Assembly (NCBI RefSeq): GCF_000702825.1
Contig: NZ_JNKF01000010.1
Span: 434,001-498,000 of the forward strand
Reading direction: 5' to 3'
Length of the DNA: 64,000 nucleotides
Source: Prevotella sp. P6B1
GTDB lineage: Bacteria; Bacteroidota; Bacteroidia; Bacteroidales; Bacteroidaceae
The stretch's first letter is position 1; each line of letters begins with the position of its first letter. The position numbers and the translations under genes are program-made. Below are positions 1-8,502 of the stretch, piece by piece. Below the pieces are notes generated by a model. It ran no database searches, was not told the DNA's origin, and worked only from the letters and a program-made list of their open reading frames with translations.

Positions 1-282
1 CCTGTGAATCTGGATTTCGTCGACTTTGTGCGTGTATATACAGGACTCAATCAGAAGTGTCCCCAGCCAGAATGGTGGGGCGAGACATCCACAGAGTTTG
101 CTGGTGCAGAGGATATTCATCTCGATGCCTCGCTCGAGGCTATTAGAAATGCCCAGACGGGAATCCATGCCGTGGGTCAGGATGATTCGTCGAAGCTGTT
201 CTACGACCTTCAGGGACGGAAAGTGACTCCTACGAAGAAAGGGGTGTATATTCAGAACAAGAAAAAGATAGTAATCAAATAA
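1..282 (+). CDS. C-terminal end of a secreted or surface protein (5' truncated by window)
   Basis: The frame is open from base 1 to a TAA at 280-282, so this is the last 93 codons of a gene that starts outside the window. The visible part has a VDFVRVYTGLNQK...GETSTEFAGAEDIHL stretch, which looks like the last beta-rich domain of a surface protein, followed by a tail with YDLQGRK and a Lys/Ile-rich end (KKKIVIK). Such tails are common on exported proteins of Prevotella and resemble type IX secretion C-terminal signals. It lies 30 bp before a DUF4465 lipoprotein and a BtuF-like protein, so a role in the same corrinoid uptake locus is an inference from context. No enzymatic motif is visible. 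Confidence 0.6.
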   Translation, partial: PVNLDFVDFVRVYTGLNQKCPQPEWWGETSTEFAGAEDIHLDASLEAIRNAQTGIHAVGQDDSSKLFYDLQGRKVTPTKKGVYIQNKKKIVIK

Positions 283-312
283 CTTTTATTTTTTACTTAA
301 AACAAAACAGTT

Positions 313-1062
313 ATGAAAACAAACAAATTCTTTGGACTCGCAGTCCTCGTGTGCGGTTTCGCCTTGTCGTTCACTTCTTGTGATAACGAAGACAACCCTG
401 TTAACAGTTTCAAGACTTATACGATCTCGTTCGAGAATCAGGCCTTGAATAATGATGGCTATTGGTGTGGTGACGAGAGTGGTGTTAAGTTCAGTAATTG
501 GGGCGCTGATGCTTATGCATGCAATTACGTTGAGAGTGGCGTATCTTTCCCTGCTAATTATACTCCAGCATATCTCAGTTGGACAGGTTATGCTATCTCA
601 AATCGTACTGCAACTACTTATGCGAATATGATTCCTGACCAGTTTAATAATACCACTGGTACTGCTCATTCTGGTAATAAATACTGTGTGGTTTATACCT
701 TTGGTGAGACTATCGACCTGAACGGTGGAGAGCCTGTATGGGTAAATGGTTTCTGGTACACAAACGATGCTTGGACAGTTGATGCCATCCTGAATGGTGA
801 TGGTATGACTCCTGGTGCTTTCGATGCTACCGACTGGCTGAAGTGCACTGTTACTGGTACAAAAGCTGATGGTACGACAGCATCTGTTGACATCGATCTG
901 GCTAAAGATGGTGAATATGTTAGTGAGTGGAAGTACTGCGACCTCAGTAGCCTGGGTAAGGTTAAAGACCTGAGCTTCACATTTGATGGCAGCAAAAAGA
1001 ACAGCTATGGTCTGACCACTCCTTCATACATGTGTATCGATGACCTTCAGATTGTGAAGTAA
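313..1062 (+). CDS. DUF4465 family surface lipoprotein
   Basis: A 249-residue lipoprotein. The signal peptide ends in FTSC with the lipidated Cys at residue 23. The residues straight after it (CDNED) are acidic, like the Bacteroidetes lipoprotein export signal that places lipoproteins on the outer face of the outer membrane. The mature part matches DUF4465 in length and in Trp/Gly/Tyr-rich motifs such as GYWCGDES, the NMIPDQF region, VNGFWYTND and the closing YMCIDDLQI. In Bacteroidales, genes of this family often sit in corrinoid transport loci; here the next gene is a BtuF-like binding protein 19 bp downstream, which supports a role in capturing a ligand at the cell surface. The ligand is inferred, not shown. 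No promoter with a clear -7 box lies in the 30 bp upstream, so it is probably cotranscribed with the preceding gene. Confidence 0.8.
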   Translation: MKTNKFFGLAVLVCGFALSFTSCDNEDNPVNSFKTYTISFENQALNNDGYWCGDESGVKFSNWGADAYACNYVESGVSFPANYTPAYLSWTGYAISNRTATTYANMIPDQFNNTTGTAHSGNKYCVVYTFGETIDLNGGEPVWVNGFWYTNDAWTVDAILNGDGMTPGAFDATDWLKCTVTGTKADGTTASVDIDLAKDGEYVSEWKYCDLSSLGKVKDLSFTFDGSKKNSYGLTTPSYMCIDDLQIVK

Positions 1063-1081
1063 TCATGCTGATTAAGAATAA

Positions 1082-2206
1082 ATGAAATACATCAAACTAT
1101 TATTCCTGGCAGTATTGTTTTCTGCCTGCAAAGGTGGTCAGAAGACCGCTTCGATGCAGACAGAGGGCGATACTGTCGCTTTTAAGTATGCCACACAGAT
1201 CAGCGTCGTCAAGTATGACGGCTATACGGTGGCTACGTTAAAGAATCCTTGGAAGGAAGGTATGACGTTGCATCGCTATGTGCTGATACCTGCTGATCAG
1301 GCGATTCCCAACCATATCCCTAATGGAACCATTATCCGAACACCATTGAAGCAAGCGGTGATGTTTACTACCGTTCATTGCGCCATGCTGATGGAGTTTG
1401 ATAAGCAGGATTGTATCTCGGGCGTTGCCGATCTGAAGTATATCAAGATACCTTGGATTCAGGAACAGGTGGCCAAAGGTCGCATTACCGATGTGGGCGA
1501 TGGTATGAGTCCTGTGATAGAGAAGATTATTGATGAACGTCCTGATGCGCTCTTTCTGTCGCCTTTCGAGAATAGTGGTGGCTATGGTAAGCTTGAGGAT
1601 ATCAATATTCCTATTGTAGAATGTGCCGACTATATGGAGTCGTCGCCGTTGGCACGGGCTGAATGGCTGCGATTCTATGGTATGCTGTTTGGTTGCGAGC
1701 AGCAGGCAGATAGTTTGTTCCAAGCGGTCGATAAGCATTATCATCAACTGAAGCAGTTGGCTTCAAAGGCCAAAACCCAACCATCAGTGTTGATGGACAA
1801 GGTGACAGGTAGCGTTTGGTATGTACCAGGTGGCAAGAGTACGATAGGGCAGATGATTAAGGATGCCAATGGCCGTTATCCCTGGGCTGATGATGAGCAT
1901 AGCGGTTCTATCTCATTACCTTTCGAAACAGTCTTGGAGCGTGCTGGTGAGACTGACGTGTGGCTTTTCAGATACAGTAGTGATCATGATATCACCTACG
2001 ATGAACTACTTGGCGAACATCATGGCTACAATCAGTTCAGTGCGTTCAAACATCAAACGGCTTATGGGTGCGATGTGGAGCGTTCGCCTTTCTACGAAGA
2101 ATCGCCCTTCCATCCAGAAAGACTGCTGAACGACTTTATAAGGATTTTCCATCCGGAAATCGAGGGACTTGCACCTTTGCGTTATTATGTAAAGGTTAGT
2201 CGCTGA
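1082..2206 (+). CDS. btuF: BtuF-like periplasmic substrate-binding lipoprotein of a corrinoid/iron-complex ABC importer
   Basis: A 374-residue binding protein of the BtuF/FhuD/FepB class (helical-backbone clamshell). It has a lipoprotein signal with Cys16 in LFSAC; the following KGGQ is not acidic, so it should stay on the periplasmic side. The two lobes are visible as an N-terminal part around GVADLKYIKIP and DVGDGMSPVIEKIIDERPDALF, and a C-terminal part with DKVTGSVWYVPGGKSTIGQMI and the late HPERLLNDFIRIFHPE motif typical of the family. It would hand a corrinoid or siderophore to an inner-membrane BtuC/BtuD pair. A BtuD-like ATPase and a CobD-like enzyme are convergent with it (11 bp overlap at the 3' end), which favours corrinoids over siderophores. 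A permease gene is missing next to it; the only FecCD permease in the window is near 48 kb. Confidence 0.75.
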   Translation: MKYIKLLFLAVLFSACKGGQKTASMQTEGDTVAFKYATQISVVKYDGYTVATLKNPWKEGMTLHRYVLIPADQAIPNHIPNGTIIRTPLKQAVMFTTVHCAMLMEFDKQDCISGVADLKYIKIPWIQEQVAKGRITDVGDGMSPVIEKIIDERPDALFLSPFENSGGYGKLEDINIPIVECADYMESSPLARAEWLRFYGMLFGCEQQADSLFQAVDKHYHQLKQLASKAKTQPSVLMDKVTGSVWYVPGGKSTIGQMIKDANGRYPWADDEHSGSISLPFETVLERAGETDVWLFRYSSDHDITYDELLGEHHGYNQFSAFKHQTAYGCDVERSPFYEESPFHPERLLNDFIRIFHPEIEGLAPLRYYVKVSR

Positions 2207-3230
2207 CCTCAGTCAGATGATCAAGATACGCTGTGATAGCCTCGACCAATAGGTCGTTCTCCTCAGGTGTCTGGGCTGTTACGCGGAAGTAGCTGTCGTC
2301 GAGTCCGCGGATATTCGACGCATCACGAATCAAGATGCCATGATTGTCGAGAAGCCATCGTTTCAGTTCCTGAGCTGTTCCTCTGGCGATACTCACTAAC
2401 ATAAAGTTGGTGTCGCTTTTCATGACCTTCAGATCGTCGAGGGCTTCCAGGTTCTGGTGCAGTCTGGCTGCCTCTCGCAAGTGGCCTTTCAGGTCGGGAA
2501 TCATGTTAGTATCGTGTTGTATCAGATATTTGCCTGCCTCTATGGCCAGTGCATTGATAGCCCAAGGCTGACGAATCTGTTTCAGTCTGCCAATGATAAT
2601 CGGTGACGCAACGATATAGCCTAATCTAAGGCCTGGTATGCAGTACTTCTTTGAGAGCGAATGGATCAGCATCAGATTGAACACATCTGTCATCTCCTTA
2701 GGATCCAGTGTGTTGGCCAAGGTGTAGTCGGCATACGACTGATCAATCACATACAGATAGCGTGGATGCTTCCTGACAATATGATTGAGCATGCCCTTTA
2801 CCAGCACATTGCCTGTAGGATTGTTAGGATTACATATCCAATAGATACGGTCCTTAGGCAATACGTCCATCTCATCTTTCACATCGTATGAGATGATATG
2901 GTTGAACATGCGGCAAGCATCCTCGTACTCACTAAAGGTGGGATGGGGGATGATGGATGCCCAACCTCGATAAAGCTGTGCTATCAGATAGACTGCCTCG
3001 TTGGCGCCACTTGTCACCATGACGGTATTCTCTTTTACGCCCAGCTTCTCGGCAATCATGTGTTCTAACGTATGAGCATCAGGCTCTGGATAATGGGCCA
3101 CCACATCGAAATGCTGCATCAGGTGCTCTTTCAGCTCTGTGTAGTCAGCCTGACTGTACACATTCGAACTGAAGTTAATCTTCACCTTATCACCATAGCG
3201 GTATATGTCATCACCGTGCCCGTATATCAT
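2196..3230 (-). CDS. CobD-like threonine-phosphate decarboxylase / histidinol-phosphate-type aminotransferase
   Basis: A 344-residue fold-type I PLP enzyme of the HisC/CobD branch. Visible features are the N-terminal HGDD and INFSSNVY (CobD proteins carry a similar HGGN...DFS start), SGANEAVYLIAQ for phosphate binding, NPNNPTG, DQSYADY and the PLP lysine in HSLSKKYCIPGLRLGY. CobD makes (R)-1-amino-2-propanol phosphate for the nucleotide loop of cobalamin. In this position, 12 bp after a BtuD-like ATPase and convergent with a BtuF-like gene, a corrinoid-salvage role is more likely than histidine synthesis, but the sequence alone does not exclude HisC. The two minus-strand genes look like one transcript. 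Confidence 0.65.
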   Translation of the reverse strand: MIYGHGDDIYRYGDKVKINFSSNVYSQADYTELKEHLMQHFDVVAHYPEPDAHTLEHMIAEKLGVKENTVMVTSGANEAVYLIAQLYRGWASIIPHPTFSEYEDACRMFNHIISYDVKDEMDVLPKDRIYWICNPNNPTGNVLVKGMLNHIVRKHPRYLYVIDQSYADYTLANTLDPKEMTDVFNLMLIHSLSKKYCIPGLRLGYIVASPIIIGRLKQIRQPWAINALAIEAGKYLIQHDTNMIPDLKGHLREAARLHQNLEALDDLKVMKSDTNFMLVSIARGTAQELKRWLLDNHGILIRDASNIRGLDDSYFRVTAQTPEENDLLVEAITAYLDHLTEVSD

Positions 3231-3242
3231 AAACTTAATAGA

Positions 3243-4040
3243 TTAAATCATTTTTGTTACTTTGATTGCCATTGTTTCAGGTTCGAAAACTATGCCGTCT
3301 CGTTCTATAAACCTACTCAGTGCGCCTTGTTCTGCCAGCATCTGAGGTGCCCCGATGGCCATTTCCTCGTTGCTGGTCATCAGCCAGATGGTATCAGCCA
3401 TTTGTAGGGCCAGCTCCACATCGTGGGTTGAAAGGAAGATGACCTTCCCAGCCTCTCTGCTGATGCGGCTTAGCAGTTGCAGAACCTCTACTTTACTGGG
3501 ATAGTCGAGAAAGGCTGTTGGTTCATCCAAATAGATGACTGGCGTTTGTTGTGCCAGTGCTTTGGCTATCATGGCTTTTTGTCGTTCGCCGTCGCTCAGC
3601 GTGTGAACCTTACGTTTACTAAGTGTCTCAATGCCCACCATCGCAATGGCTTCGTCAACCACCTGTAGGTCGTCTTTCGAATAGGTGCCCCAGAATCCGG
3701 TATAGGGCGATCGGCCTAAGCTGACCAGCTCGCGAACGGTCATGTTCCTCACGTCTGGTTTCTCTGTCAGCACCACACCTATCAGCCGGCTCAATTCCTT
3801 ATCGCTGTAGCTCGATAGTTCGCGCCCTTCCAGCAGAATCTCGCCATCTGTCTGTGGCTGAAACGAAGATAGGGTTCGTAAAAGTGTCGATTTTCCTACA
3901 CCATTGGCGCCCAGCAGACAGGTCAATTCACCACTTTTGATGGTGCCATTGATGCTCGTAGCTACCGTTTTGATTCCGTGTTTCGTCTGGTAGCCAATGC
4001 TTAGATTGTGTAGTTGTATCGTTTCGCCCTTTATCTTCAC
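3243..4040 (-). CDS. BtuD/FecE-like ABC transporter ATP-binding protein
   Basis: A 265-residue ATPase with Walker A GANGVGKST (residues 44-52), the signature LSDGERQKAMIAKALA, Walker B PVIYLDEPTAFLD and the H-loop in STHDVELAL. The family (FecE, FhuC, BtuD) powers import of metal chelates and corrinoids. The C-terminal extension after the H-loop is normal for these proteins. It is followed by the CobD-like gene and faces a BtuF-like gene, so corrinoid import is the best guess. A -7-like box (TACCTTTG read on the minus strand, 4045-4052) sits just upstream of the start, without a well-spaced -33 box. The permease partner is not adjacent. Confidence 0.8.
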   Translation of the reverse strand: MKIKGETIQLHNLSIGYQTKHGIKTVATSINGTIKSGELTCLLGANGVGKSTLLRTLSSFQPQTDGEILLEGRELSSYSDKELSRLIGVVLTEKPDVRNMTVRELVSLGRSPYTGFWGTYSKDDLQVVDEAIAMVGIETLSKRKVHTLSDGERQKAMIAKALAQQTPVIYLDEPTAFLDYPSKVEVLQLLSRISREAGKVIFLSTHDVELALQMADTIWLMTSNEEMAIGAPQMLAEQGALSRFIERDGIVFEPETMAIKVTKMI

Positions 4041-4112
4041 GCTGCAAAGGTAATAAAAAGTTTGAAATGTTGAATAAAAATCGCAAACTTTTTTCTCTAA
4101 TTGAGTTTTGTG

Positions 4113-4688
4113 CTATGACAAAAGGTGGGTAATCAGTATTTTTATACCAATTGTAATCAATATGATACCGCCTAACAGTTCTGGTTTCAGCTTACGTGCA
4201 ATCGATTTGCCGAACTTTACACCAAGCTGATAGCCGAATAGGCTGAACAGGAATGACACAAGACCGATAACGCATAAAGGACTGATAATCTGGGTAACGG
4301 CATTATAGCCTGTGCAAGCAAAGGAAATGCCGATGGCAAGTGCATCAATGCTTGTGGCTACGGCTAACAGCAGTTGGGTTTTCAGGTTCTGGGGGTTAAA
4401 CAGCTTTTCTTCTTCAGGGCCAAACGACTCACGAATCATTTTTCCGCCGATAAAGGCCAGTAAGCCAAAAGCTATCCAGTGGTCTATTGCCTCCAGTTGT
4501 TCACTGAAGTGATTAGTGCCTAACCAGCCAATTAAGGGCATCATGGCCTGGAATAATCCAAAAAGGAAAGCCATGCGGAGAATCATAGCCCATAGCCAGC
4601 GGCGTACAATCACCCCGCTTACGATAGAAACCGTAAAGCAGTCCATAGCCAGTGCAACGGCTAACAACCAGATATCAAACGAGTTCAT
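4113..4688 (-). CDS. mntP: MntP-type manganese efflux pump
   Basis: A 191-residue integral membrane protein with about six hydrophobic segments. It matches MntP in length and in its two inverted repeats: the N-terminal AVALAMDCFTVSIVSGV and the C-terminal AVATSIDALAIGISFAC, each with an acidic residue in the middle of a membrane helix (MDCF and SIDAL), which are the conserved ion-pathway positions. It exports Mn2+ from the cytoplasm. The start at 4688 (MNSFDIW) is chosen because an upstream in-frame start would add 16 polar residues not seen in the family. The gene lies 72 bp upstream of the BtuD-like gene on the same strand, so read-through is possible but a functional link is not implied. 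I see no recognisable manganese riboswitch upstream. Confidence 0.85.
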   Translation of the reverse strand: MNSFDIWLLAVALAMDCFTVSIVSGVIVRRWLWAMILRMAFLFGLFQAMMPLIGWLGTNHFSEQLEAIDHWIAFGLLAFIGGKMIRESFGPEEEKLFNPQNLKTQLLLAVATSIDALAIGISFACTGYNAVTQIISPLCVIGLVSFLFSLFGYQLGVKFGKSIARKLKPELLGGIILITIGIKILITHLLS

Positions 4689-4742
4689 GATGTACTTATT
4701 TTGCTCTTTCTTACACTTTGGGCTGCAAAATAACAACTTTTT

Positions 4743-4773
4743 TTTGAGATAACCAAATTTTTTCTTACCTTTG
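4743..4773 (+). promoter_or_regulatory. Bacteroidetes-type promoter of the alpha-galactosidase gene
   Basis: A -33 TTTG (4743-4746) and a -7 TACCTTTG (4766-4773) are separated by 19 bp, matching the TTTG-N19/21-TAnnTTTG form of the primary sigma factor in Bacteroidetes. The ATG of the next gene is 41 bp downstream. Confidence 0.75.
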
Positions 4774-4814
4774 CGCTCTGATAATCTCTAACAACTAAAT
4801 TCGTAATCCTAACA

Positions 4815-7016
4815 ATGAAAAAGATTCTTTTCTTAGGTTTTCTTTTGGTCACAGCCTTTTCTGCAAGGGCTGAGCAGGTAGTTATCCAGACCAAAAACAC
4901 CACGATGGTGCTGAACGTTGAGGGCGATAAGCAACCTCAGTATGTGTATTATGGTCATAAACTGAGCACCTTTGATCTGCAGAACCTGCAGATGCCTCGC
5001 AATGGTCGTATGGATGCTTATCCGGCTTATGGCATGAACTGTCCAGCTGAGGCTGCTATCGCCATGACGCACAGTGATGGCAATCTGTCGACAGAACTCT
5101 TTGTCGATCATCTTGACAAGATTGAGGCTGATGCTCAGGGCAATCAGGAGTTCCGTATTCATCTGGTGGACCATGTGTATCCCGTTTCTGTCGACCTTTG
5201 TTTCAAGTCCTATTTTAACGAGGATATCATTGAGACCTGGTCTGAGATCAGGAACAACGAGAAGAAACCAGTTACGCTGACCCAGTTTGCCTCATGCGCT
5301 CTGCCCATTCGTCGTGGCAATGTATGGCTCTCGCACTTCTATGGTTCATGGGCCAACGAGGCTCGATTGGTGGAAGAGCCAATCCTGCCAGGTGAGAAGG
5401 TTATCAAGAATAAGGATGGTTCGCGCAACTCGCATACAGACCATGCCGAGGTGATGTTCTCGCTCGACGGTAAGGCTCAGGAGAATCGTGGCGACGTGAT
5501 TGGTGCTGCTCTCTGCTACTCTGGTAATTACCAGCTGAAGGTGGAGACCGACGATACGGAATACCACTATTTCTTTGCCGGTATCAACCCCGATAACTCG
5601 GCTTATCATCTTAAGAAAGGTGAGCTTTTCACTACGCCTAAGGTAGCGTTCAGCTTCTCTAAATGCGGTTTGTCAGGCGTATCGCGTAACTTCCACAAGT
5701 GGGGACGCAAGTATATGCTGGCTCATGGTGACAAGGAGCGTAAGATATTGCTCAACTCCTGGGAGGGTGTATATTTCGACATCAATCAGCAGGGTATGGA
5801 CCAGATGATGGGCGACATTGCCTCGATGGGTGGCGAACTCTTTGTGATGGATGATGGATGGTTTGGCGATAAGTACCCACGTAAGACTGATAACTGTGCG
5901 CTTGGCGACTGGGTGGTAGATAAGAACAAATTGCCAGAGGGTATCGAGGGATTGCTTCGCGATGCCAGGAAGCACGGCATTAAGTTCGGTATCTGGATTG
6001 AGCCAGAGATGACCAACTCTGTATCAGAACTGTACGACGCGCATCCGGATTGGATTATCAAGGCCCCCAAGCGAGCTCCTGTTCAGGGACGTGGCGGTAC
6101 TCAGCTGATACTGGATATGGGCAATCCTAAAGTGCAGGACTTTGTGTTCTCGATTGTCGACAATCTGATGACCAAGTATCCAGAGATAGATTATATCAAG
6201 TGGGATGCCAATATGCCGATCCTGAATCATGGCTCACAGTATCTGACGATGAACGATCAGAGTCATCTCTATATAGAGTATCACCGTGGTTTTGAGAAGG
6301 TTTGCCAGCGTGTACGTGCCAAGTATCCTGACCTGACTATCCAGGCTTGTGCTTCTGGTGGTGGACGTGCCAACTGGGGGGTGCTGCCTTACTTCGATGA
6401 GTTCTGGGTGAGCGATAATACCGATGCCCTGCAGCGTATCTATATGCAGTGGGGAACCAGCTATTTCTTCCCTGCTATCGCGATGGCTTCGCACATCTCG
6501 GCTACACCTAACCATACCGTATTCCGTACCACAGCCATGAAGTATCGTATCGATGTGGCTATGAGTGGGCGCTTAGGAATGGAAATCCAGCCAAAGAACA
6601 TGACTGATGATGAGAAGGAACTCTGTCGGAAGGCTATTGCTGAATATAAGCAGATACGCCCAATCGTACAGTTTGGCGATATCTATCGTCTGGTTTCGCC
6701 TTATGATAAGGTGGGACTTGCTTCGTTAATGTACGTCAACGAGCAAAAGTCGAAGAGTGTGTTCTTCTGGTGGAAGACAGAGTCGTTCCAGAACGAGCAT
6801 CTGCCTCGTGTAAAAATGGCTGGTCTCGATGCATCGAAGAACTATAAGATTCACGAGTTGAACCGTATCGACTTGAAGCCTCTTGATGTAGAGGGTAAAG
6901 TGTTCAGCGGTGCCTACTTGATGAATCACGGACTTGAGATGCCTTATCGCAACGAGCCCGAGTGGTCGAAGAAAAACGATTGGAGCAGTCGCGTATTACT
7001 GCTCGAAGCACAATAA
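4815..7016 (+). CDS. Secreted GH36 alpha-galactosidase
   Basis: A 733-residue glycoside hydrolase family 36 enzyme that releases terminal alpha-galactose, for example from raffinose-type sugars or galactomannan. Residues 1-19 are a signal peptide ending in ARA, so it works in the periplasm or outside. The N-terminal beta-sandwich domain is followed by the TIM barrel: KILLNSWEG, MDDGWFGD, GIWIEPEM, the nucleophile Asp464 in DYIKWDAN, and the acid/base Asp534 in FWVSDNTD preceded by ACASGGGRANW. The C-terminal beta domain ends near LLLEAQ. Length is normal for bacterial GH36. It has its own promoter and no sus-type partner nearby, so it is a lone gene and not part of a polysaccharide utilisation locus visible here. 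Its 3' end is 9 bp from the convergent histidine kinase gene. Confidence 0.92.
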   Translation: MKKILFLGFLLVTAFSARAEQVVIQTKNTTMVLNVEGDKQPQYVYYGHKLSTFDLQNLQMPRNGRMDAYPAYGMNCPAEAAIAMTHSDGNLSTELFVDHLDKIEADAQGNQEFRIHLVDHVYPVSVDLCFKSYFNEDIIETWSEIRNNEKKPVTLTQFASCALPIRRGNVWLSHFYGSWANEARLVEEPILPGEKVIKNKDGSRNSHTDHAEVMFSLDGKAQENRGDVIGAALCYSGNYQLKVETDDTEYHYFFAGINPDNSAYHLKKGELFTTPKVAFSFSKCGLSGVSRNFHKWGRKYMLAHGDKERKILLNSWEGVYFDINQQGMDQMMGDIASMGGELFVMDDGWFGDKYPRKTDNCALGDWVVDKNKLPEGIEGLLRDARKHGIKFGIWIEPEMTNSVSELYDAHPDWIIKAPKRAPVQGRGGTQLILDMGNPKVQDFVFSIVDNLMTKYPEIDYIKWDANMPILNHGSQYLTMNDQSHLYIEYHRGFEKVCQRVRAKYPDLTIQACASGGGRANWGVLPYFDEFWVSDNTDALQRIYMQWGTSYFFPAIAMASHISATPNHTVFRTTAMKYRIDVAMSGRLGMEIQPKNMTDDEKELCRKAIAEYKQIRPIVQFGDIYRLVSPYDKVGLASLMYVNEQKSKSVFFWWKTESFQNEHLPRVKMAGLDASKNYKIHELNRIDLKPLDVEGKVFSGAYLMNHGLEMPYRNEPEWSKKNDWSSRVLLLEAQ

Positions 7017-7024
7017 CGGATTGT

Positions 7025-7873
7025 TTACAAACTTAGAACAAAGGTGACATGGCAGCCTGGTAGATTCTTTTCTGCAAGGTCGAGCATGCCACCTTGTTTT
7101 ATCATGATGCGGCGGCTCAATGATAGGCCTATACCGCTGCCAGTGCGCTTGGTAGTAAAGAATGGTACGAACAACGACTGACGATTCTCGGCAGGAATGG
7201 GTAGTCCGTCGTTGCCGATGAAAAGGGTGCTGGCTGATGGTTCTTGCTCTACAATCATTTTTGTAGCTTCGGCCTCGATGGCGTTTTTCGCAAGATTCAT
7301 CAGTACTTGGCGCAACATTCCCTTGTCGGCAGTAACGGTGGTGTCTGCAGGCACGTCGATGGTCCACTCCAATTGCTGGTAGGTCTTGCTCAGGTCGTCA
7401 ATCATCGAGCGGAGATTGAAAGCAGCTAATACTGGTTTCTCGAGTTCCGACATCTTGCGATAGTTCACCACGAAATCGCTGAGATGGCGCGAGGTGTCAT
7501 GGATGGCCTTGATACCATCCTCTAATGGCGTGTTCTTAACATCGGGACGACTTAGTAACGATTGGCTGATGCTGGTGATGGGCGCAGTGGCGTTCATCAT
7601 CTCGTGGGTCAGCACACGAGTGAGTCGCTCCCACGATTCTACCTCATTCTTGTTGATTTGTTGACGGATGTTCTCGCCCAACTGGTTGAGTGCTTCCTGC
7701 ATGGCACGTTCGCCAGGCAGCAGATTGTTGGTGGGCAGACGGAACGAGAAGTCTTGATTGCGAATGGCTTCCTGCATCAGGTGGGCACGCAAACGGAGTC
7801 TGTGCTGATGGTGAATGATACCACTTACCAGCACTACCAATACGATGCATAATATGATGAGAAGCCACGTCAT
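7025..7873 (-). CDS. Membrane sensor histidine kinase (NtrY-like core)
   Basis: A 282-residue kinase. One N-terminal membrane helix (residues 2-20) is followed by a short linker with amphipathic helices, then the dimerisation/phosphoacceptor helix with His90 in LTHEMMNATAPI. ATP-binding motifs are NLAKNAIEA (N box, near 193-201), GNDGLPI (G1) and GSGIGLSL (G2). No periplasmic sensor domain is present, so it probably senses something at or in the membrane or through a partner. The stop of the response regulator overlaps the start of this gene by 4 bp (7870-7873), so the two are translationally coupled. The pair is divergent from the TolC-adaptor-permease cluster that it probably controls. Confidence 0.88.
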   Translation of the reverse strand: MTWLLIILCIVLVVLVSGIIHHQHRLRLRAHLMQEAIRNQDFSFRLPTNNLLPGERAMQEALNQLGENIRQQINKNEVESWERLTRVLTHEMMNATAPITSISQSLLSRPDVKNTPLEDGIKAIHDTSRHLSDFVVNYRKMSELEKPVLAAFNLRSMIDDLSKTYQQLEWTIDVPADTTVTADKGMLRQVLMNLAKNAIEAEATKMIVEQEPSASTLFIGNDGLPIPAENRQSLFVPFFTTKRTGSGIGLSLSRRIMIKQGGMLDLAEKNLPGCHVTFVLSL

Positions 7874-8394
7874 AGGCGTTTCATCTTGTTGTAGAGTGTC
7901 TGACGAGTGATGCCAAGCAGTTGGGCTGCTTGGGTGAGATTACCGTGACAGTGGTCGATAGTGCGGCGGATATGCTCCTGTTCCACTTCGTCGAGACTGA
8001 CGATTTCGTTCTGCATATCCAGCACATCCTTCAGTTTGCGCAGTAGCTCGTCGTTATCCCAGGGTTTGGTGATAAAGTCGGCAGCGCCATTCTTCAGTCC
8101 CTTCACGGCCAGATTGATATCTGCATAGGCTGTGAGCAGAATGACAGGTGTCTGCGGATGCTGCTTGCGAACAGCACGCAGCCAGAACAGTCCCTCATTA
8201 CCATTGTTTACGCCAAGAGTATAGTTCATGTCGAGCACTACGATGTCGATGGTCTGTTGGGCCATCGTTTTCAGGATGTCATCTGGGTTTGTTAAGGTCA
8301 GCACTTGTTCGAAGGTGCTGTCAAGCAGATAACGCATAGCGGTAAGGATGGCTGCGTTATCATCAACGATTAATATAGTTCCGTACTTATTCAT
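7870..8394 (-). CDS. Response regulator, receiver plus Fis-type HTH, no AAA+ domain
   Basis: A 174-residue regulator. The receiver domain has the acidic pair DD at 11-12, the phosphoacceptor Asp55 in VVLDMNY, the Thr in LLTAYAD and the Lys in ITKPWD. The C-terminal Fis/HTH_8 helix-turn-helix ends in LLGITRQTLYNKMKRL. NtrC relatives carry a sigma-54-activating AAA+ domain between these parts; it is absent here, as in RegA/ActR/PrrA. The start at 8394 is preferred over an in-frame ATG at 8415 because the -7 box of its promoter (8413-8420) overlaps that upstream codon. The 16-6-16 palindromes at 8503, 15996 and 19074 are the obvious candidates for its binding sites, since they flank this gene and the cluster next to it and lie in front of primary-type promoters that need no sigma-54 activator. 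Confidence 0.88.
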   Translation of the reverse strand: MNKYGTILIVDDNAAILTAMRYLLDSTFEQVLTLTNPDDILKTMAQQTIDIVVLDMNYTLGVNNGNEGLFWLRAVRKQHPQTPVILLTAYADINLAVKGLKNGAADFITKPWDNDELLRKLKDVLDMQNEIVSLDEVEQEHIRRTIDHCHGNLTQAAQLLGITRQTLYNKMKRL

Positions 8395-8412
8395 AATGAT
8401 GATTTTTGTGTG

Positions 8413-8444
8413 CAAAGATACGAATAAGTGAGCAAAAAGCCAAA
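8413..8444 (-). promoter_or_regulatory. Promoter of the two-component operon
   Basis: Read on the minus strand, TTTG (complement of 8441-8444) and TATCTTTG (complement of 8413-8420) are separated by 20 bp. Transcription would start near 8405, which fixes the response regulator start at 8394. Confidence 0.75.
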
Positions 8445-8502
8445 TTTTATTTGAGCTTTTTCGGACGAAAGTATCTTCGGCGAAGCCAAAGTAATACTTT
8501 CT

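Noticed and set aside
4041..4112. Cobalamin riboswitch upstream of the BtuD-like gene
   Set aside because: The gap is only 72 bp and AT-rich, with no B12-box-like conserved bases; a cobalamin riboswitch needs about 200 bp.
4689..4814. yybP-ykoY manganese riboswitch upstream of mntP
   Set aside because: No GC-rich three-way junction pattern is visible in the short divergent gap; the segment is explained by the alpha-galactosidase promoter.
8469..8500. Inverted repeat AAAGTAT...ATACTTT with an inner CTTCG/GAAG stem between the divergent promoters
   Set aside because: Single copy, no U-tract, and not repeated at the other two operators; it could be an extra site but there is no comparative support.
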